From assembly GCF_001307295.1 (NCBI RefSeq), contig NZ_CP012700.1, positions 2,731,001 through 2,795,000 on the forward strand: DNA of 64,000 bases. The letters are read 5' to 3'. Position 1 is the first letter of the stretch. Each line of letters begins with the position of its first letter. This stretch comes from Sphingopyxis macrogoltabida (GTDB lineage Bacteria > Pseudomonadota > Alphaproteobacteria > Sphingomonadales > Sphingomonadaceae). This document shows positions 27,890 through 36,368 of this stretch, piece by piece. Made by a program: the position numbers and the translations under genes. The notes beneath the pieces were generated by a model. That model saw nothing but the letters and a program-made list of their open reading frames with translations, was not told the origin of the DNA and searched no databases.

Positions 27890-28698
27890 CCCATCTCTAT
27901 CGCATGGCGGCGCTGGCCCTGGGCATGACTGCTCTTCCCGTGACCTCAGCCTACAGCCAGGATCGGCAAGCCACCTCGTCAACCAACTCGGCCGATACGC
28001 TCTACTGCGAAGAGCGCAAGCTCGGCTATTGGTTCTACTGCGTGAAGCCCGTTCCCCAAGAAGAGCCGCAACAACCCGAAGCCGAACCGGTCCCGGCCAG
28101 CCAAGAACTCGACGCGATCACGTCCGAGCTGCGCGAGTTGAAGGCGCGAGCGATCCTCTATCCGACCGAGGCGAATGTCGCGGCCTATATTCGTTTCCAG
28201 CGCGCGCAGCTCGACCGCGCCTCTCTCTTCTCCGACGTCTGGCAACGCGCGATCTGGCAGGACCCCGAACTCGATTACACGCTCGAGCGGCCCGTCGGAG
28301 CGGTCGCGAAGAAGCAGTGGCAGGATGCCCGCAGCGCCGAACGGGACAGCGTCATGGCGACGCTCTCCGAGCGCTACGGCCTGTTCTATTTTTTCAGCGC
28401 CACCTGCGGCCCATGCGAAGTGATGAGCCCCATCGTCAAGGGAGTCGCCGACCGCTGGCGCATCACTGTGCGCGCCATCTCGACCGACGGCGGGCCTTCG
28501 CGCCATTTCCCGGACTACAAGGTCGAGACCAACCAGCGCGCCAGACTCGGTCTTGAAGGCAAGGCCACTCCGGCGCTTGTGCTGTGGGACAGCGTGACCA
28601 AGCGACCGATCCCGATCGGTTACGGCGTGCTCTCGGCCGACGAGCTCCAGAACCGCATCTACCTCCTCACCTCGAAGGAAGCCGGACATGATTTCTAG
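27886..28698 (+). CDS. traF: F-type conjugal transfer protein TraF (thioredoxin-like)
   Basis: Periplasmic protein with a thioredoxin-like C-terminal domain (270 aa). The N-terminal signal peptide is followed by CEERKLGYWFYC, a Pro/Glu-rich linker, a helical segment and the thioredoxin domain with FFSATCGPCEVM. Here the CxxC active site is retained, unlike F-plasmid TraF. The cis-Pro segment is KATPALVLWD. Retention of CGPC suggests real redox activity alongside the operon's DsbC. It overlaps traH by 11 nt. Confidence 0.88.
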   Translation: MTHLYRMAALALGMTALPVTSAYSQDRQATSSTNSADTLYCEERKLGYWFYCVKPVPQEEPQQPEAEPVPASQELDAITSELRELKARAILYPTEANVAAYIRFQRAQLDRASLFSDVWQRAIWQDPELDYTLERPVGAVAKKQWQDARSAERDSVMATLSERYGLFYFFSATCGPCEVMSPIVKGVADRWRITVRAISTDGGPSRHFPDYKVETNQRARLGLEGKATPALVLWDSVTKRPIPIGYGVLSADELQNRIYLLTSKEAGHDF

Positions 28699-30124
28699 CA
28701 TTCGCAATGCAGCGCTGACCCTCGCCGCTGCCAGCCTGGTCGCATCACCGGTCGCCGCCAACGTCGGCGACAGCATGGACAGGTTCATGGATGATATGGG
28801 CGCGGCGGCCAATGTCACCGGCCCGACCGCCTTCGAGGGCCAATCGGCGGGCTATTACAGCCTCGGCAATGTCTGGACGCGCTTCCCGCAAAAGACGACG
28901 AACATCGCCAATCTCCAGCTGCCCCGCGCCCGCGCGGGTTGTGGCGGTATCGACATCTTCGCGGGCTCCTTCTCCTTCATCAATGCGAGCGAGATGGTCG
29001 CGCTCCTGAAGGCCGTGGCGAACAACGCGGTCGGGTTCGCCTTCAGCTTGGCGATCGATACCGTTTGCCCCGAGTGCAACAAGATCATGCAGGAGTTTTC
29101 GCAGAAGGCGCAGCTCATGAATAATCTCTCGATCAACTCCTGCGAAATGGCGCAGGGTCTGGTCGGCGGCCTGTGGCCCAAGGGCGATCTCGCCGACAAG
29201 GCGATCTGCGAAGCGATCGGCAATTCCGAAGGCATCTTCACCGATTATGCCGCAGCGAAGCATGGCTGCGGCACGCGGGGGCAGCGCGCCTCGACCAATG
29301 AAGGCGCTGGCACTGACTATGCCGACGTCAATCCTGGCGTGCCGCGCAACTACACCTGGCACGTCCTGAAAAAGAGCGCCTTTTTCAATCCCGGCGGCAC
29401 TTTCGACCGCGAGCTTGCCGAATACGCCATGACGCTTATCGGCACGGTGATCTATGTGCCGCCCAAGGACGATGAGCCAGGCAAGTTCGTGCCTTTCGCA
29501 GGCGATGCGTCCTCGACGCTCGTGAGCGCGCTGCTCGACGGGACGCAGGGCCAGACGGTGCGCGTGTTTCGCTGCGACGAACCCGATCTCTGCCTCAATC
29601 CGACATTCGAGCAGATGAGCCTTTCCAATGCCAAGGCAATCCGCCCCCGCGTCGCACTCCTCATCGGCAACATGGTCGATGCAATCCGCACCGACACCGC
29701 AATCGGCAATGCTGAGAAGGAACTGCTGCAGGTGGCCTCGGTCCCCTTGTACAAGATTCTCACGGTGCAGGCCGCCTATGGTCGCGGCATGCCGACCGAC
29801 GACCGCGACACGCTCGCCGAAATCGCCAGCATCGATCTGCTCTATGCGATCCTCGACCGGATTGTGTCGGAAGCCGGGCGCTCGATGGCAAGCTTCATCG
29901 CCGCCGACGAAGCAAAGCTCGCGATATGGCGCGGCCAGGTCACCGAGGTGCGTTCGGGCCTCGTCCAGCGGCAGGCGACCGGACAGGCCAAGGTCTCGGC
30001 GATCATGCAAATCATCGAGAAGACTGCGATGATCGAGAACGCGCTTGCCGCCTCGATGTCACCCTCGATGTCCGCCGCGCTCGACTGGTCGCGCGGGCTC
30101 CAGTCGCGCTCGATCATTCCTTGA
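28688..30124 (+). CDS. traH: Conjugal transfer protein TraH
   Basis: Periplasmic pilus-assembly protein (478 aa; F TraH is about 458). The signal peptide ends SPVAA. Family segments include GQSAGYYSLGNVWTRFPQKT, GGIDIFAGSFSFINASEMV and NNLSINSCEMAQGLVGG, with a helical C-terminal half. It acts with TraF and TraW/TraU in pilus extension. It begins inside the traF stop region. Confidence 0.93.
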   Translation: MISSIRNAALTLAAASLVASPVAANVGDSMDRFMDDMGAAANVTGPTAFEGQSAGYYSLGNVWTRFPQKTTNIANLQLPRARAGCGGIDIFAGSFSFINASEMVALLKAVANNAVGFAFSLAIDTVCPECNKIMQEFSQKAQLMNNLSINSCEMAQGLVGGLWPKGDLADKAICEAIGNSEGIFTDYAAAKHGCGTRGQRASTNEGAGTDYADVNPGVPRNYTWHVLKKSAFFNPGGTFDRELAEYAMTLIGTVIYVPPKDDEPGKFVPFAGDASSTLVSALLDGTQGQTVRVFRCDEPDLCLNPTFEQMSLSNAKAIRPRVALLIGNMVDAIRTDTAIGNAEKELLQVASVPLYKILTVQAAYGRGMPTDDRDTLAEIASIDLLYAILDRIVSEAGRSMASFIAADEAKLAIWRGQVTEVRSGLVQRQATGQAKVSAIMQIIEKTAMIENALAASMSPSMSAALDWSRGLQSRSIIP

Positions 30125-30134
30125 GGCGAGCACC

Positions 30135-32837
30135 ATGGTCGAGATCTTCACCACCGGCGGCGGCGAATACATCGTCAATGTCCTGAACGCGGTCGCCGCA
30201 TGGACAGGTGCAGGCGGATACAAGAGCCTGATCCAGGTTGCCCTTGTCATGGGGTTCGCGCTCGCGGTGATCGTGGTGGCGTTCAACCAGAACTGGCGCG
30301 CATGGCTCAATTGGTTCCTCGGCGCGACGCTGATCTACATGTGCCTGATGGTGCCGCGGATGGATGTGCAGGTCACCGACCGGGTCAATCCGAGCCTCGC
30401 TCCGGCGACCGTTGCCAATGTCCCGCTCGGGCTCGCGCTGATGGCAAGCTTCACCAGCCAGGCGGGGGACTATTTGACGCGTTCGGCCGAGACGGTGTTC
30501 GGGCTTCCCGATGATCTCAACTATTCGAAGAACGGGATGATATACGGCGCGCGGCTGCTCGAAGCGACGCGGTCCCTGCGCATTGCCGATCCCGAATTCG
30601 CCGCCAATTTCGACGAGCATGTCCGCCAATGCGTGTTCTACGACTTGCTGCTCGGCCGCTACTCGATGAAGGAATTGTCGGAGAGCAACGATATCTGGGC
30701 GACCATCGCGCCCGGGAGCGCGGCGCGTGCGCAGAAACTCCTCACCCGGGAGGCCGATGACAGTGTCACGGCCTCCATCGTTACTTGCCGCGAAGCCTAC
30801 ACCGCGCTCTCGAACCAGTGGGCAGGGATGATCGACGACATGACGCTCGTTGCCGGCCGCCAGCTCTATCCCAAGCAGACCGAAGCGCTTGCCAAGGCCA
30901 AGCTCATCGCCGACCTGCCGGTGGCTTACCAGTATCTCACCGGCATCTCGAAGGACGCGAGCAGCATCTTTCGCCAGGTCCTGACTATCAACGCGATGAA
31001 CCAGGCGATGCATGGGTTCGCCGGAGCAAGCGGCGCCTCGAGCGTCGATGTGTTCGCGCAGACCCGTGCTGATATCCAGACCGAGCGGACCTATTCCTCG
31101 ATCGCGCACAATGCGATGAAATGGGTGCCGATCCTCAACGTGGTGTTGACGGTCGTCTTTTACGCGCTCTTTCCGGTGCTTTTCCCGCTGTTCCTGATGC
31201 CCACGACCGGACCGATCGCGCTGAGAGGTTATGTCACTGGGTTCTTCTACCTCGCCGCCTGGGGACCGCTCTTCGTCATCCTCCACATGATCCTGATGCT
31301 CAAAGGCGCCGGCGATGTTGCGGCAGCCGGCGGCGCGAGCGGCCTTACGCTCGCGACCTTCTCGGGGATGACCGACGTCAACAACGATATCGGTATTCTC
31401 GCTGGCTATCTCGTTGCCTCGATCCCGTTTCTTGCAGGAGGCGTTGCGCGCGGCGCGATGGCGATCTCGGGCCAGGCCACGAGCTATCTCAATCCGAGCC
31501 AGAATGCCGCCGAAGAAGCCGCACGCGAGGCAAGCACGGGCAATGTGTCGCTCGGCAACACCAATCTCGACAATTCAAGCGTGTTCTCGCGGCAGTTCGC
31601 TCAAGGCAGTCTCGCACCAAACATCGCTTATGGCGCGGCGCAGACAAGAGGAATTGGCGAGAGCGGCACTCAGACAACCGGCTTTCCGCAGGCGGAATTC
31701 GCGACCGTGCCGACCTCCAGCTATCCCTTCACCCCGACGCTCGGCCAAGATTTCTCAAGCAGGCTTTCAACCATGGCGAGCGAAAGCCGCAGCCAGAGCG
31801 AGACCTTCTCCAACCTTGCTCAGCAATCGACCAGTTCGGCGGTCACACGGTTCAGCGAACTGCGCGATGCCTACACCCGTTCTCGCTCGAACGAGACGGT
31901 CAGCGGAACGTCGACCAATGACAGCATTGGAAGAACATTCAGTGAGCTCGACAACGCGTCCAACACCTTGCAGCAGCAGTTTGGCCTGTCTCGCCGGGCA
32001 TCGGACGACATCTCGGTCTCATGGTTCCTGAACGGTGATGCGGGAGTGGGGGCGAAAGCAGAAGGAGACGTTTTCAGTGGTTCTGGCGGAATTAAGGGCG
32101 GGAGAAATCAGAGCTGGACCGACAGCGATATAGGGATCGCCTCGGAAGATCGCTCGCGTATCGAGAGTGCGCTCAGCCAAATTTCCGAAAGCTATAACTG
32201 GTCAAGTTCCAGAGAGGGCTTCTTCCGCGAGACCAGCTCAAGCTCAGAAGCGCTTGTTTCGAGTAGTGCAGCGGGTGTCACAACTTCGCTTACAGAAGCG
32301 AATAGCTACACAGTCGAGGCACGCCGCGCGGAAGAATTAGCCAATCGGCTTGAGAGCCAGGCTAGCTGGTATGAAAGCGCCAATGCTGCGGGTACGCTTA
32401 ACCTCAGCCAAGCCTATCGCGAATGGGGCATGGCGGAGATAGAAGCCAACCGCGATTACTATGGTCGAGCCCGCTTCGATGACATCGACTTCCAGATGAG
32501 CGCGCAAGGACAGCAGCTGCAAGCACGATTTGTCGAGAGCTACGCTGAAGGCCTCAATGATGAGATCGCGAGCGAACTTGAGTTGCCTGATGCAGCGCCT
32601 GTGACTCGCCCTAATGTAGGAAGCGCGAGCGGCGTGGGCGGCTCTGTTCGTCTTGGCGGAACACCAAGCTCTCTCGGGGATCCGTCAGATGGAAGGCAAG
32701 AGATCGCAGGCGATGTTAGTCGGAAGCAAAACGAAGGCTCTCGAAGCATCGAGCGGAGACGTGGAAGTCTTGATCGGACCACACGGGATGCACGAGGAGC
32801 ATCCGCTGAGGCAGCCGATGATGTGAAGAAATGGTAA
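30135..32837 (+). CDS. traG: Conjugal transfer protein TraG
   Basis: Large inner-membrane protein for pilus assembly and mating-pair stabilisation (900 aa). The start at 30135 gives the TraG N-terminus (MVEIFTTGGGEYIVNVLNAV). Several membrane helices lie at about residues 35-80 and 330-470. The C-terminal half is periplasmic, Ser/Thr/Ala-rich and helical, and is the most divergent part, as in F, where this end is linked to entry exclusion recognition. It is the last gene of the tra operon and ends 1 bp before a convergent small gene. Confidence 0.92.
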   Translation: MVEIFTTGGGEYIVNVLNAVAAWTGAGGYKSLIQVALVMGFALAVIVVAFNQNWRAWLNWFLGATLIYMCLMVPRMDVQVTDRVNPSLAPATVANVPLGLALMASFTSQAGDYLTRSAETVFGLPDDLNYSKNGMIYGARLLEATRSLRIADPEFAANFDEHVRQCVFYDLLLGRYSMKELSESNDIWATIAPGSAARAQKLLTREADDSVTASIVTCREAYTALSNQWAGMIDDMTLVAGRQLYPKQTEALAKAKLIADLPVAYQYLTGISKDASSIFRQVLTINAMNQAMHGFAGASGASSVDVFAQTRADIQTERTYSSIAHNAMKWVPILNVVLTVVFYALFPVLFPLFLMPTTGPIALRGYVTGFFYLAAWGPLFVILHMILMLKGAGDVAAAGGASGLTLATFSGMTDVNNDIGILAGYLVASIPFLAGGVARGAMAISGQATSYLNPSQNAAEEAAREASTGNVSLGNTNLDNSSVFSRQFAQGSLAPNIAYGAAQTRGIGESGTQTTGFPQAEFATVPTSSYPFTPTLGQDFSSRLSTMASESRSQSETFSNLAQQSTSSAVTRFSELRDAYTRSRSNETVSGTSTNDSIGRTFSELDNASNTLQQQFGLSRRASDDISVSWFLNGDAGVGAKAEGDVFSGSGGIKGGRNQSWTDSDIGIASEDRSRIESALSQISESYNWSSSREGFFRETSSSSEALVSSSAAGVTTSLTEANSYTVEARRAEELANRLESQASWYESANAAGTLNLSQAYREWGMAEIEANRDYYGRARFDDIDFQMSAQGQQLQARFVESYAEGLNDEIASELELPDAAPVTRPNVGSASGVGGSVRLGGTPSSLGDPSDGRQEIAGDVSRKQNEGSRSIERRRGSLDRTTRDARGASAEAADDVKKW

Positions 32838-32838
32838 G

Positions 32839-33048
32839 CTAGATCAAGCCATCGTAGACGACGACATAAACGATAAATGCGGTCACTGCGAAAGCAGTAA
32901 ATAAAAGGGCGCGACGCTCCCATGGGTCGGCCCAGGCCTTCTTCCAACGATACTCTGCTCGTCTGTTCTCAGCGATCGCGCGATCAATTTCGCGAAAGCC
33001 TTCCCAGTCCTTGTTGTCCTTGGGTGGTGTGTTTTGAGGTCCGCTCAT
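32839..33048 (-). CDS. Small single-pass membrane protein after traG
   Basis: A 69-residue protein starting at the ATG at 33048, chosen because GGAGAAAAAGC precedes it. The N-terminus is charged (AENRRAEYRWKKAWADPWER) and the C-terminus is one hydrophobic helix (LLFTAFAVTAFIVYVVVYDG). I know no family for it. Its end faces the traG stop (1-bp gap) and it is divergent from the nuclease gene. The position next to TraG would suit an entry-exclusion type peptide, but that is a guess. Confidence 0.6.
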   Translation of the reverse strand: MSGPQNTPPKDNKDWEGFREIDRAIAENRRAEYRWKKAWADPWERRALLFTAFAVTAFIVYVVVYDGLI

Positions 33049-33206
33049 CGCTTTTTCTCCTTCGCGAGAATAGGAGCCCCCCTCTTCTCCACTCTTCCAA
33101 CTGATCGATTGCACGAAAGTAGCTCAAAACTATCGGGAAAGCGAGTTCGCAAGGCTTGGCCATGTTCACGGAAAGTGAAAGAACACGCGATACTGAAGAG
33201 CGGATC

Positions 33207-33734
33207 ATGAGCACGAACGAGCCATCAGAACCAAACGTCGTCGATTTTCGCGGCGCAGCTGCCCGACAGAAGCGGGACAAGAGGCGCAAACTCTTGCTTC
33301 TCGTCGTGGGCGGATTGTTCGCCGGGGTTCTCGGGGGCGTGATCGGGATCAATTGGCCCTTCGGTTCCGCCAGCGCCGAGGCGCGAACCACCCATACCTT
33401 TGGCGTATGCGGGATGGTGAGGAAAACCTGCGTTGTCGATGGCGATACAATCTGGCTCGAGGGCGTAAAGATCCGCGTGGCAGACATCGATACGCCGGAA
33501 ATCTCGCAACCCAGGTGCGACTACGAATACGAACTCGGCATCAAGGCTCGCGACCGGTTGGTTACCTTGCTCAACCAAGGCGAATTCTCCGCGGTTCCGA
33601 TCGGCAACCGGGACGAAGACCAGTATGGCCGCAAGCTGCGTGTGCTAAAGCGCGACGGACGCTCTTTGGGCGATCAACTGGTTGCCGAAGGTCTTGCCAG
33701 GACCTGGACCGGACGCCGGGAGCCATGGTGCTGA
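33207..33734 (+). CDS. Membrane-anchored SNase-like thermonuclease
   Basis: Staphylococcal-nuclease-fold protein (175 aa from the ATG at 33207; an ATG at 33162 is an alternative). A charged cytoplasmic N-terminus is followed by one TM helix (LLLLVVGGLFAGVLGGVIG) and an exported SNase domain. That domain has VVDGDTIWLEGVKIRVADID, keeping the catalytic Arg and Glu (RVADIDTPE), and DQYGRKLR with the second Arg. It ends GLARTWTGRREPWC. Periplasmic nucleases of this type are frequent on conjugative plasmids. It is coupled to the next tiny gene by TGATG. Confidence 0.82.
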   Translation: MSTNEPSEPNVVDFRGAAARQKRDKRRKLLLLVVGGLFAGVLGGVIGINWPFGSASAEARTTHTFGVCGMVRKTCVVDGDTIWLEGVKIRVADIDTPEISQPRCDYEYELGIKARDRLVTLLNQGEFSAVPIGNRDEDQYGRKLRVLKRDGRSLGDQLVAEGLARTWTGRREPWC

Positions 33735-33865
33735 TGCGTGTCTGGCCGGATAGCGACGAACCGCTGGTGAGCGGCAAGAACGAGTGGAAGCTGAAGCTTG
33801 AAGCCTGGCTTCTCGGCATTCCGATCATCCTCTGTATCGCCGCAGCCATCTGGTCGCTGTTTTGA
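33734..33865 (+). CDS. Tiny membrane protein coupled to the nuclease
   Basis: A 43-residue protein (start MRVWPDSDEP) with one hydrophobic helix at the C-terminus (LEAWLLGIPIILCIAAAIW). The ATG overlaps the nuclease stop (TGATG) and its own stop overlaps the next start (TTGA). An ATG 9 nt earlier is possible. No family recognised; the tight coupling is the main reason to accept it. Confidence 0.5.
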   Translation: MRVWPDSDEPLVSGKNEWKLKLEAWLLGIPIILCIAAAIWSLF

Positions 33866-34056
33866 CACTCACTCGCGACCAGGAAATTTGGGGAATGGCG
33901 CTCTGGGTCGAGAAGCATCACGGCGATGGTGGACATGATTTCATCGATGCGAAGATCGAGGAGCTAGTCCTTGCGACCGAGATGGACGGCGTAAGACTTT
34001 GGGAGGAAGTTGCGCGTCGCTTGGAGCAGCTTGGCGAGCGCACTTCCCAATCTTGA
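33862..34056 (+). CDS. DUF6961-like small protein
   Basis: A 64-residue soluble protein starting at TTG inside the previous stop. The pattern TRDQEIWGMALWVEKHHGD...FIDAKIEEL...GVRLWEEVARRLEQL resembles the small alphaproteobacterial family that I recall as DUF6961, frequently found near plasmid or phage LexA-like genes. The function is unknown. Its 3' half overlaps a convergent gene on the other strand. Confidence 0.55.
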   Translation: MTLTRDQEIWGMALWVEKHHGDGGHDFIDAKIEELVLATEMDGVRLWEEVARRLEQLGERTSQS

Positions 34057-34249
34057 TTGCATCTCTGCCGTCCGAGCTTTCGACAGACGCGATATAGGCC
34101 TCCAGCCGTTCGATTGTTCTCCGGCGCGGCCGGCGGCCCAATCGCAAGTCGAGCACGAATCGCGGATCGCCGACCGCGCGCCTGCCAAAACGAGTCGCGG
34201 AAATATGATTATCTTTCAGATGCTTTTCAATCCGTTCAAGCAAGGTCAT
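33941..34249 (-). CDS. Small HTH-like protein divergent from the S24 repressor
   Basis: The first about 58 residues (MTLLERIEKHLKDNHISATR, then FGRRAVGDPRFVLDLRLGRR) follow a pattern seen in small alphaproteobacterial proteins thought to be XRE-like DNA binders. The arginine-rich tail after residue 60 lies antisense to the preceding small gene and may be an unconstrained extension. It is divergent from the S24 repressor across a 110-bp control region, so a Cro/CI-like pair is conceivable. Function unproven. Confidence 0.55.
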   Translation of the reverse strand: MTLLERIEKHLKDNHISATRFGRRAVGDPRFVLDLRLGRRPRRRTIERLEAYIASVESSDGRDAIKIGKCARQAAPSDAQLPPKVLRRPSRSQGLAPRSSHR

Positions 34250-34294
34250 GTCCTTTTCGCTCCGACTCGCAAATCCCTTGCGTTCTTGTTCTGT

Positions 34295-34334
34295 TCCTAC
34301 TAGGATCGTATCCGTGAGTCTAGGAAAATTCCTA
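34295..34334. promoter_or_regulatory. Paired inverted-repeat operators of the S24 repressor
   Basis: Two sites share the TAGGA half-site: TCCTA-C-TAGGA at 34295-34305 and TAGGAA-AA-TTCCTA at 34321-34334. They lie in the 110-bp divergent region, upstream of the repressor ATG. The spacing of the two centres is about 27-28 bp. The symmetry is directly visible; binding by the neighbouring repressor is inferred. Confidence 0.6.
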
Positions 34335-34359
34335 CGATTGAAATCGAAGGGCCACGTAA

Positions 34360-34995
34360 ATGGAACATGTCAGGGAAGAACTTGATCGGCTGATCACGCA
34401 GCGCGGTTATGGCTACGCGTCGATCTCGCGACTGCTTGGTCGTAACCCCGCCTACGTCCAGCAATTCATCAAGCGCGGTTCGCCCAGGAAGCTTGATGAC
34501 GAGGATCGAAAGACGCTCGCCTGCTTCTTCGGCGTCGATGAGCAAGTGCTCGGCGGTCCGGCCAATCCGGTCACCGACGGCATGGTCGAAATTCCCGTTC
34601 TCGATGTCGAAGCTTCAGCTGGCTTCGGCGCGGTCGCCGCCAGCGAGACTGCACATACCCGGTTTGGGTTCGACGAACGCTGGCTGCGACACCTAACTTC
34701 GGCGAAGAGCGCCAGCCTGTCGATCGTCGGCGTTAAGGGTGACTCAATGGAGCCAACGTTGAGCGATGGCGATGAAGTTTTGGTCGATGCATCAGATCAT
34801 GGTTCACGATTGCGCGATGGGATCTACGTCCTTCGCTCTGATGATTCGCTCGTTGTGAAGCGCATCGCGATCAAGCCGGGCGGCAGGCAGATCACCATTG
34901 CCAGCGACAATCCGGCCTACCCGACGTGGCGCGACATGGACCGGTCTGAGGTGCACGTTGTGGGCCGGGTCATCTGGTTTGGCCGAGCTTTGTAG
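34360..34995 (+). CDS. LexA/CI-like repressor with S24 peptidase domain
   Basis: A 211-residue transcriptional repressor. The N-terminal HTH (YASISRLLGRNPAYVQQFIK, about residues 19-38) is joined to an S24/LexA-like autoprotease domain with the catalytic Ser in GVKGDSMEPTLSDGDEVLVD and Lys in DDSLVVKRIAI. A plausible Ala-Gly-type cleavage region (EASAGFGAVAAS) lies between the domains. This is the architecture of phage-type repressors that self-cleave on SOS induction. The likely targets are its own promoter and the divergent small gene; induction of transfer functions by DNA damage is possible. Confidence 0.85.
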   Translation: MEHVREELDRLITQRGYGYASISRLLGRNPAYVQQFIKRGSPRKLDDEDRKTLACFFGVDEQVLGGPANPVTDGMVEIPVLDVEASAGFGAVAASETAHTRFGFDERWLRHLTSAKSASLSIVGVKGDSMEPTLSDGDEVLVDASDHGSRLRDGIYVLRSDDSLVVKRIAIKPGGRQITIASDNPAYPTWRDMDRSEVHVVGRVIWFGRAL

Positions 34996-35115
34996 AGGCA
35001 AAGCTTGGGCCGGTAGCGGAATGTCTGCTTGCAGGTCCTGCGCTGTTCAAAGCAGCCCAGTCCCCTTGATCAACTGAAGTAATTGAATCTCACATGTTTG
35101 CTCCCAACTTGTTGA

Positions 35116-35526
35116 GTGGTGGCAAACAATAAGAACCAGCATTTTGTACCCAAAGCATATCTTAGGCGTTTCAGCTGTGATCCGCCGGGTGCTGACCGTC
35201 GCCGCATCAACGCATATTTGATTGATCACGAGAGATTTATCGACGGGGCCTCGATTAGCGATCAGTGCTCCAAGAACAAGTTCTACGGCTCCGATGAAAT
35301 CTTTGAGGACTTCGTTCAACACTTTGAGGGCCGTTACGGAATTGCGATTGAAGCGCTAGAGGGCAATGGACAAATCTACACAGGCGATATCTCTAGGTTC
35401 TTTCTGCTTCAGTATCTTCGAACGCCGCATATGCTCGAGCAACGCAGGAAGACCATAGATCATGCTGAAAATCTAAAGATTGGCGGCATTTCTCGACCAG
35501 AGCCAATGAACTTCGTGCAATCAAGA
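35116..35526 (+). pseudogene. DUF4238 protein, 3' part lost to an IS6 element
   Basis: The N-terminal part of a DUF4238 protein (about 137 native codons from a GTG start). NNKNQHFVPKAYLRRFS is the family hallmark, followed by INAYLIDHERFIDGASI. Family members are usually about 300 residues. The frame runs directly into the left inverted repeat of the IS6 element at 35527, and the rest of the gene is not found beyond the element's other end, so this is a truncated gene and not a simple interruption. DUF4238 proteins are of uncertain function and often occur in accessory or defence regions. Confidence 0.75.
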
Positions 35527-36368
35527 GGGTGCTGTCAGTCTAACGCTAACTCGTCTCCGCCTAGCAGAATGGTCCCCACCCGCGTTCTCGATCAGGCGAT
35601 AAGGTTTTGCCACTCAGCCAGGGCGGCTGAGCGGCCTTCTTTGTAAGTCTGTCTATCGATGAGGTGGCGGTCTGAGTTGAAGTGATTGTGGACGTTGGCG
35701 TGAACTGAAGCGAACTTCTGTAGCGACTTCATTTGCCTGAACCTGAGCATGGCTCGCTCTCGTCTTCGAAACGGCAAGTGGGAGTTCTCCGCTCTGTTGT
35801 TCAGCCACCTGCCCACTTCTCTTCGTTCCAGGTTGCCGAGCTCGCGCATCGCTGCTGGGTAAGATTGAAGACCATCCGTGACGATCGCTTCGGCCTTCCC
35901 GTGACGCTTCAGCGTCTTCTTGAAGAAGCGAAGAGCGGCTGATTTGTCGCGCTTCTTTGTAACGTAGCTCTCGAGCACTTCGCCTTCGTGATCCACTGCG
36001 CGCCACAGATAGTGGGTCTCTCCGTTGATCTTCACAAAGACTTCATCGACGTGCCAGCGCCAGTTGCGAAACCCACGCATTCGGCTGATCCGTTGCCGCT
36101 TGATGTCAGCCGCAAACATCGGCCCAAACCTGTTCCACCAGAACCGAACCGTCTCGTGGCAAATATCAATGCCGCGTTCGGCCAGAAGATCTTCAACGTT
36201 CCGCAAGCTCAACGGAAATCGGACATACATCATCACCACAAGCCGAATGACTTCTGGTGACGAGTTGAAGCGTTTGAATGGACTGGGCGGTTTGGCTCTC
36301 GGCTTGCGGCTCATCCGAGCCAGCTAGCAGCCCTCGCCTGCTGCTGCCACGTTAGTCTGACAGCACCC
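35527..36368 (-). mobile_element. IS6-family insertion sequence, complete (842 bp)
   Basis: Bounded by inverted repeats GGGTGCTGTCAGTCTAACG (left) and its near-perfect complement at the right end (18 of 19 positions). It contains one transposase gene on the minus strand. The 8 bp on either side (AATCAAGA and GAAACGGG) do not match, so there is no target duplication. The flanks were therefore rearranged, as expected for cointegrate or deletion events of IS6 elements. Confidence 0.88.
35592..36314 (-). CDS. IS6-family transposase
   Basis: A 240-residue DDE transposase typical of the family in length. It has an N-terminal zinc-finger/HTH region (VEDLLAERGIDICHETVRFW) followed by the catalytic triad: Asp in WHVDEVFVKING, Asp in IVTDGLQSYPAA and Glu in NNRAENSHLPFRRRER. 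It appears intact and could mobilise the related relict ends that flank the catabolic island. Confidence 0.92.
   Translation of the reverse strand: MSRKPRAKPPSPFKRFNSSPEVIRLVVMMYVRFPLSLRNVEDLLAERGIDICHETVRFWWNRFGPMFAADIKRQRISRMRGFRNWRWHVDEVFVKINGETHYLWRAVDHEGEVLESYVTKKRDKSAALRFFKKTLKRHGKAEAIVTDGLQSYPAAMRELGNLERREVGRWLNNRAENSHLPFRRRERAMLRFRQMKSLQKFASVHANVHNHFNSDRHLIDRQTYKEGRSAALAEWQNLIA

Noticed and set aside
28745..30010. A 421-codon open frame antisense to traH
   Set aside because: Shadow of traH; the predicted protein is low in recognisable features and TraH is clearly the coding strand.
30114..31286. A 390-codon open frame antisense to traG
   Set aside because: Its translation is an Arg/His/Asp-rich shadow of the TraG membrane domain; no independent support.
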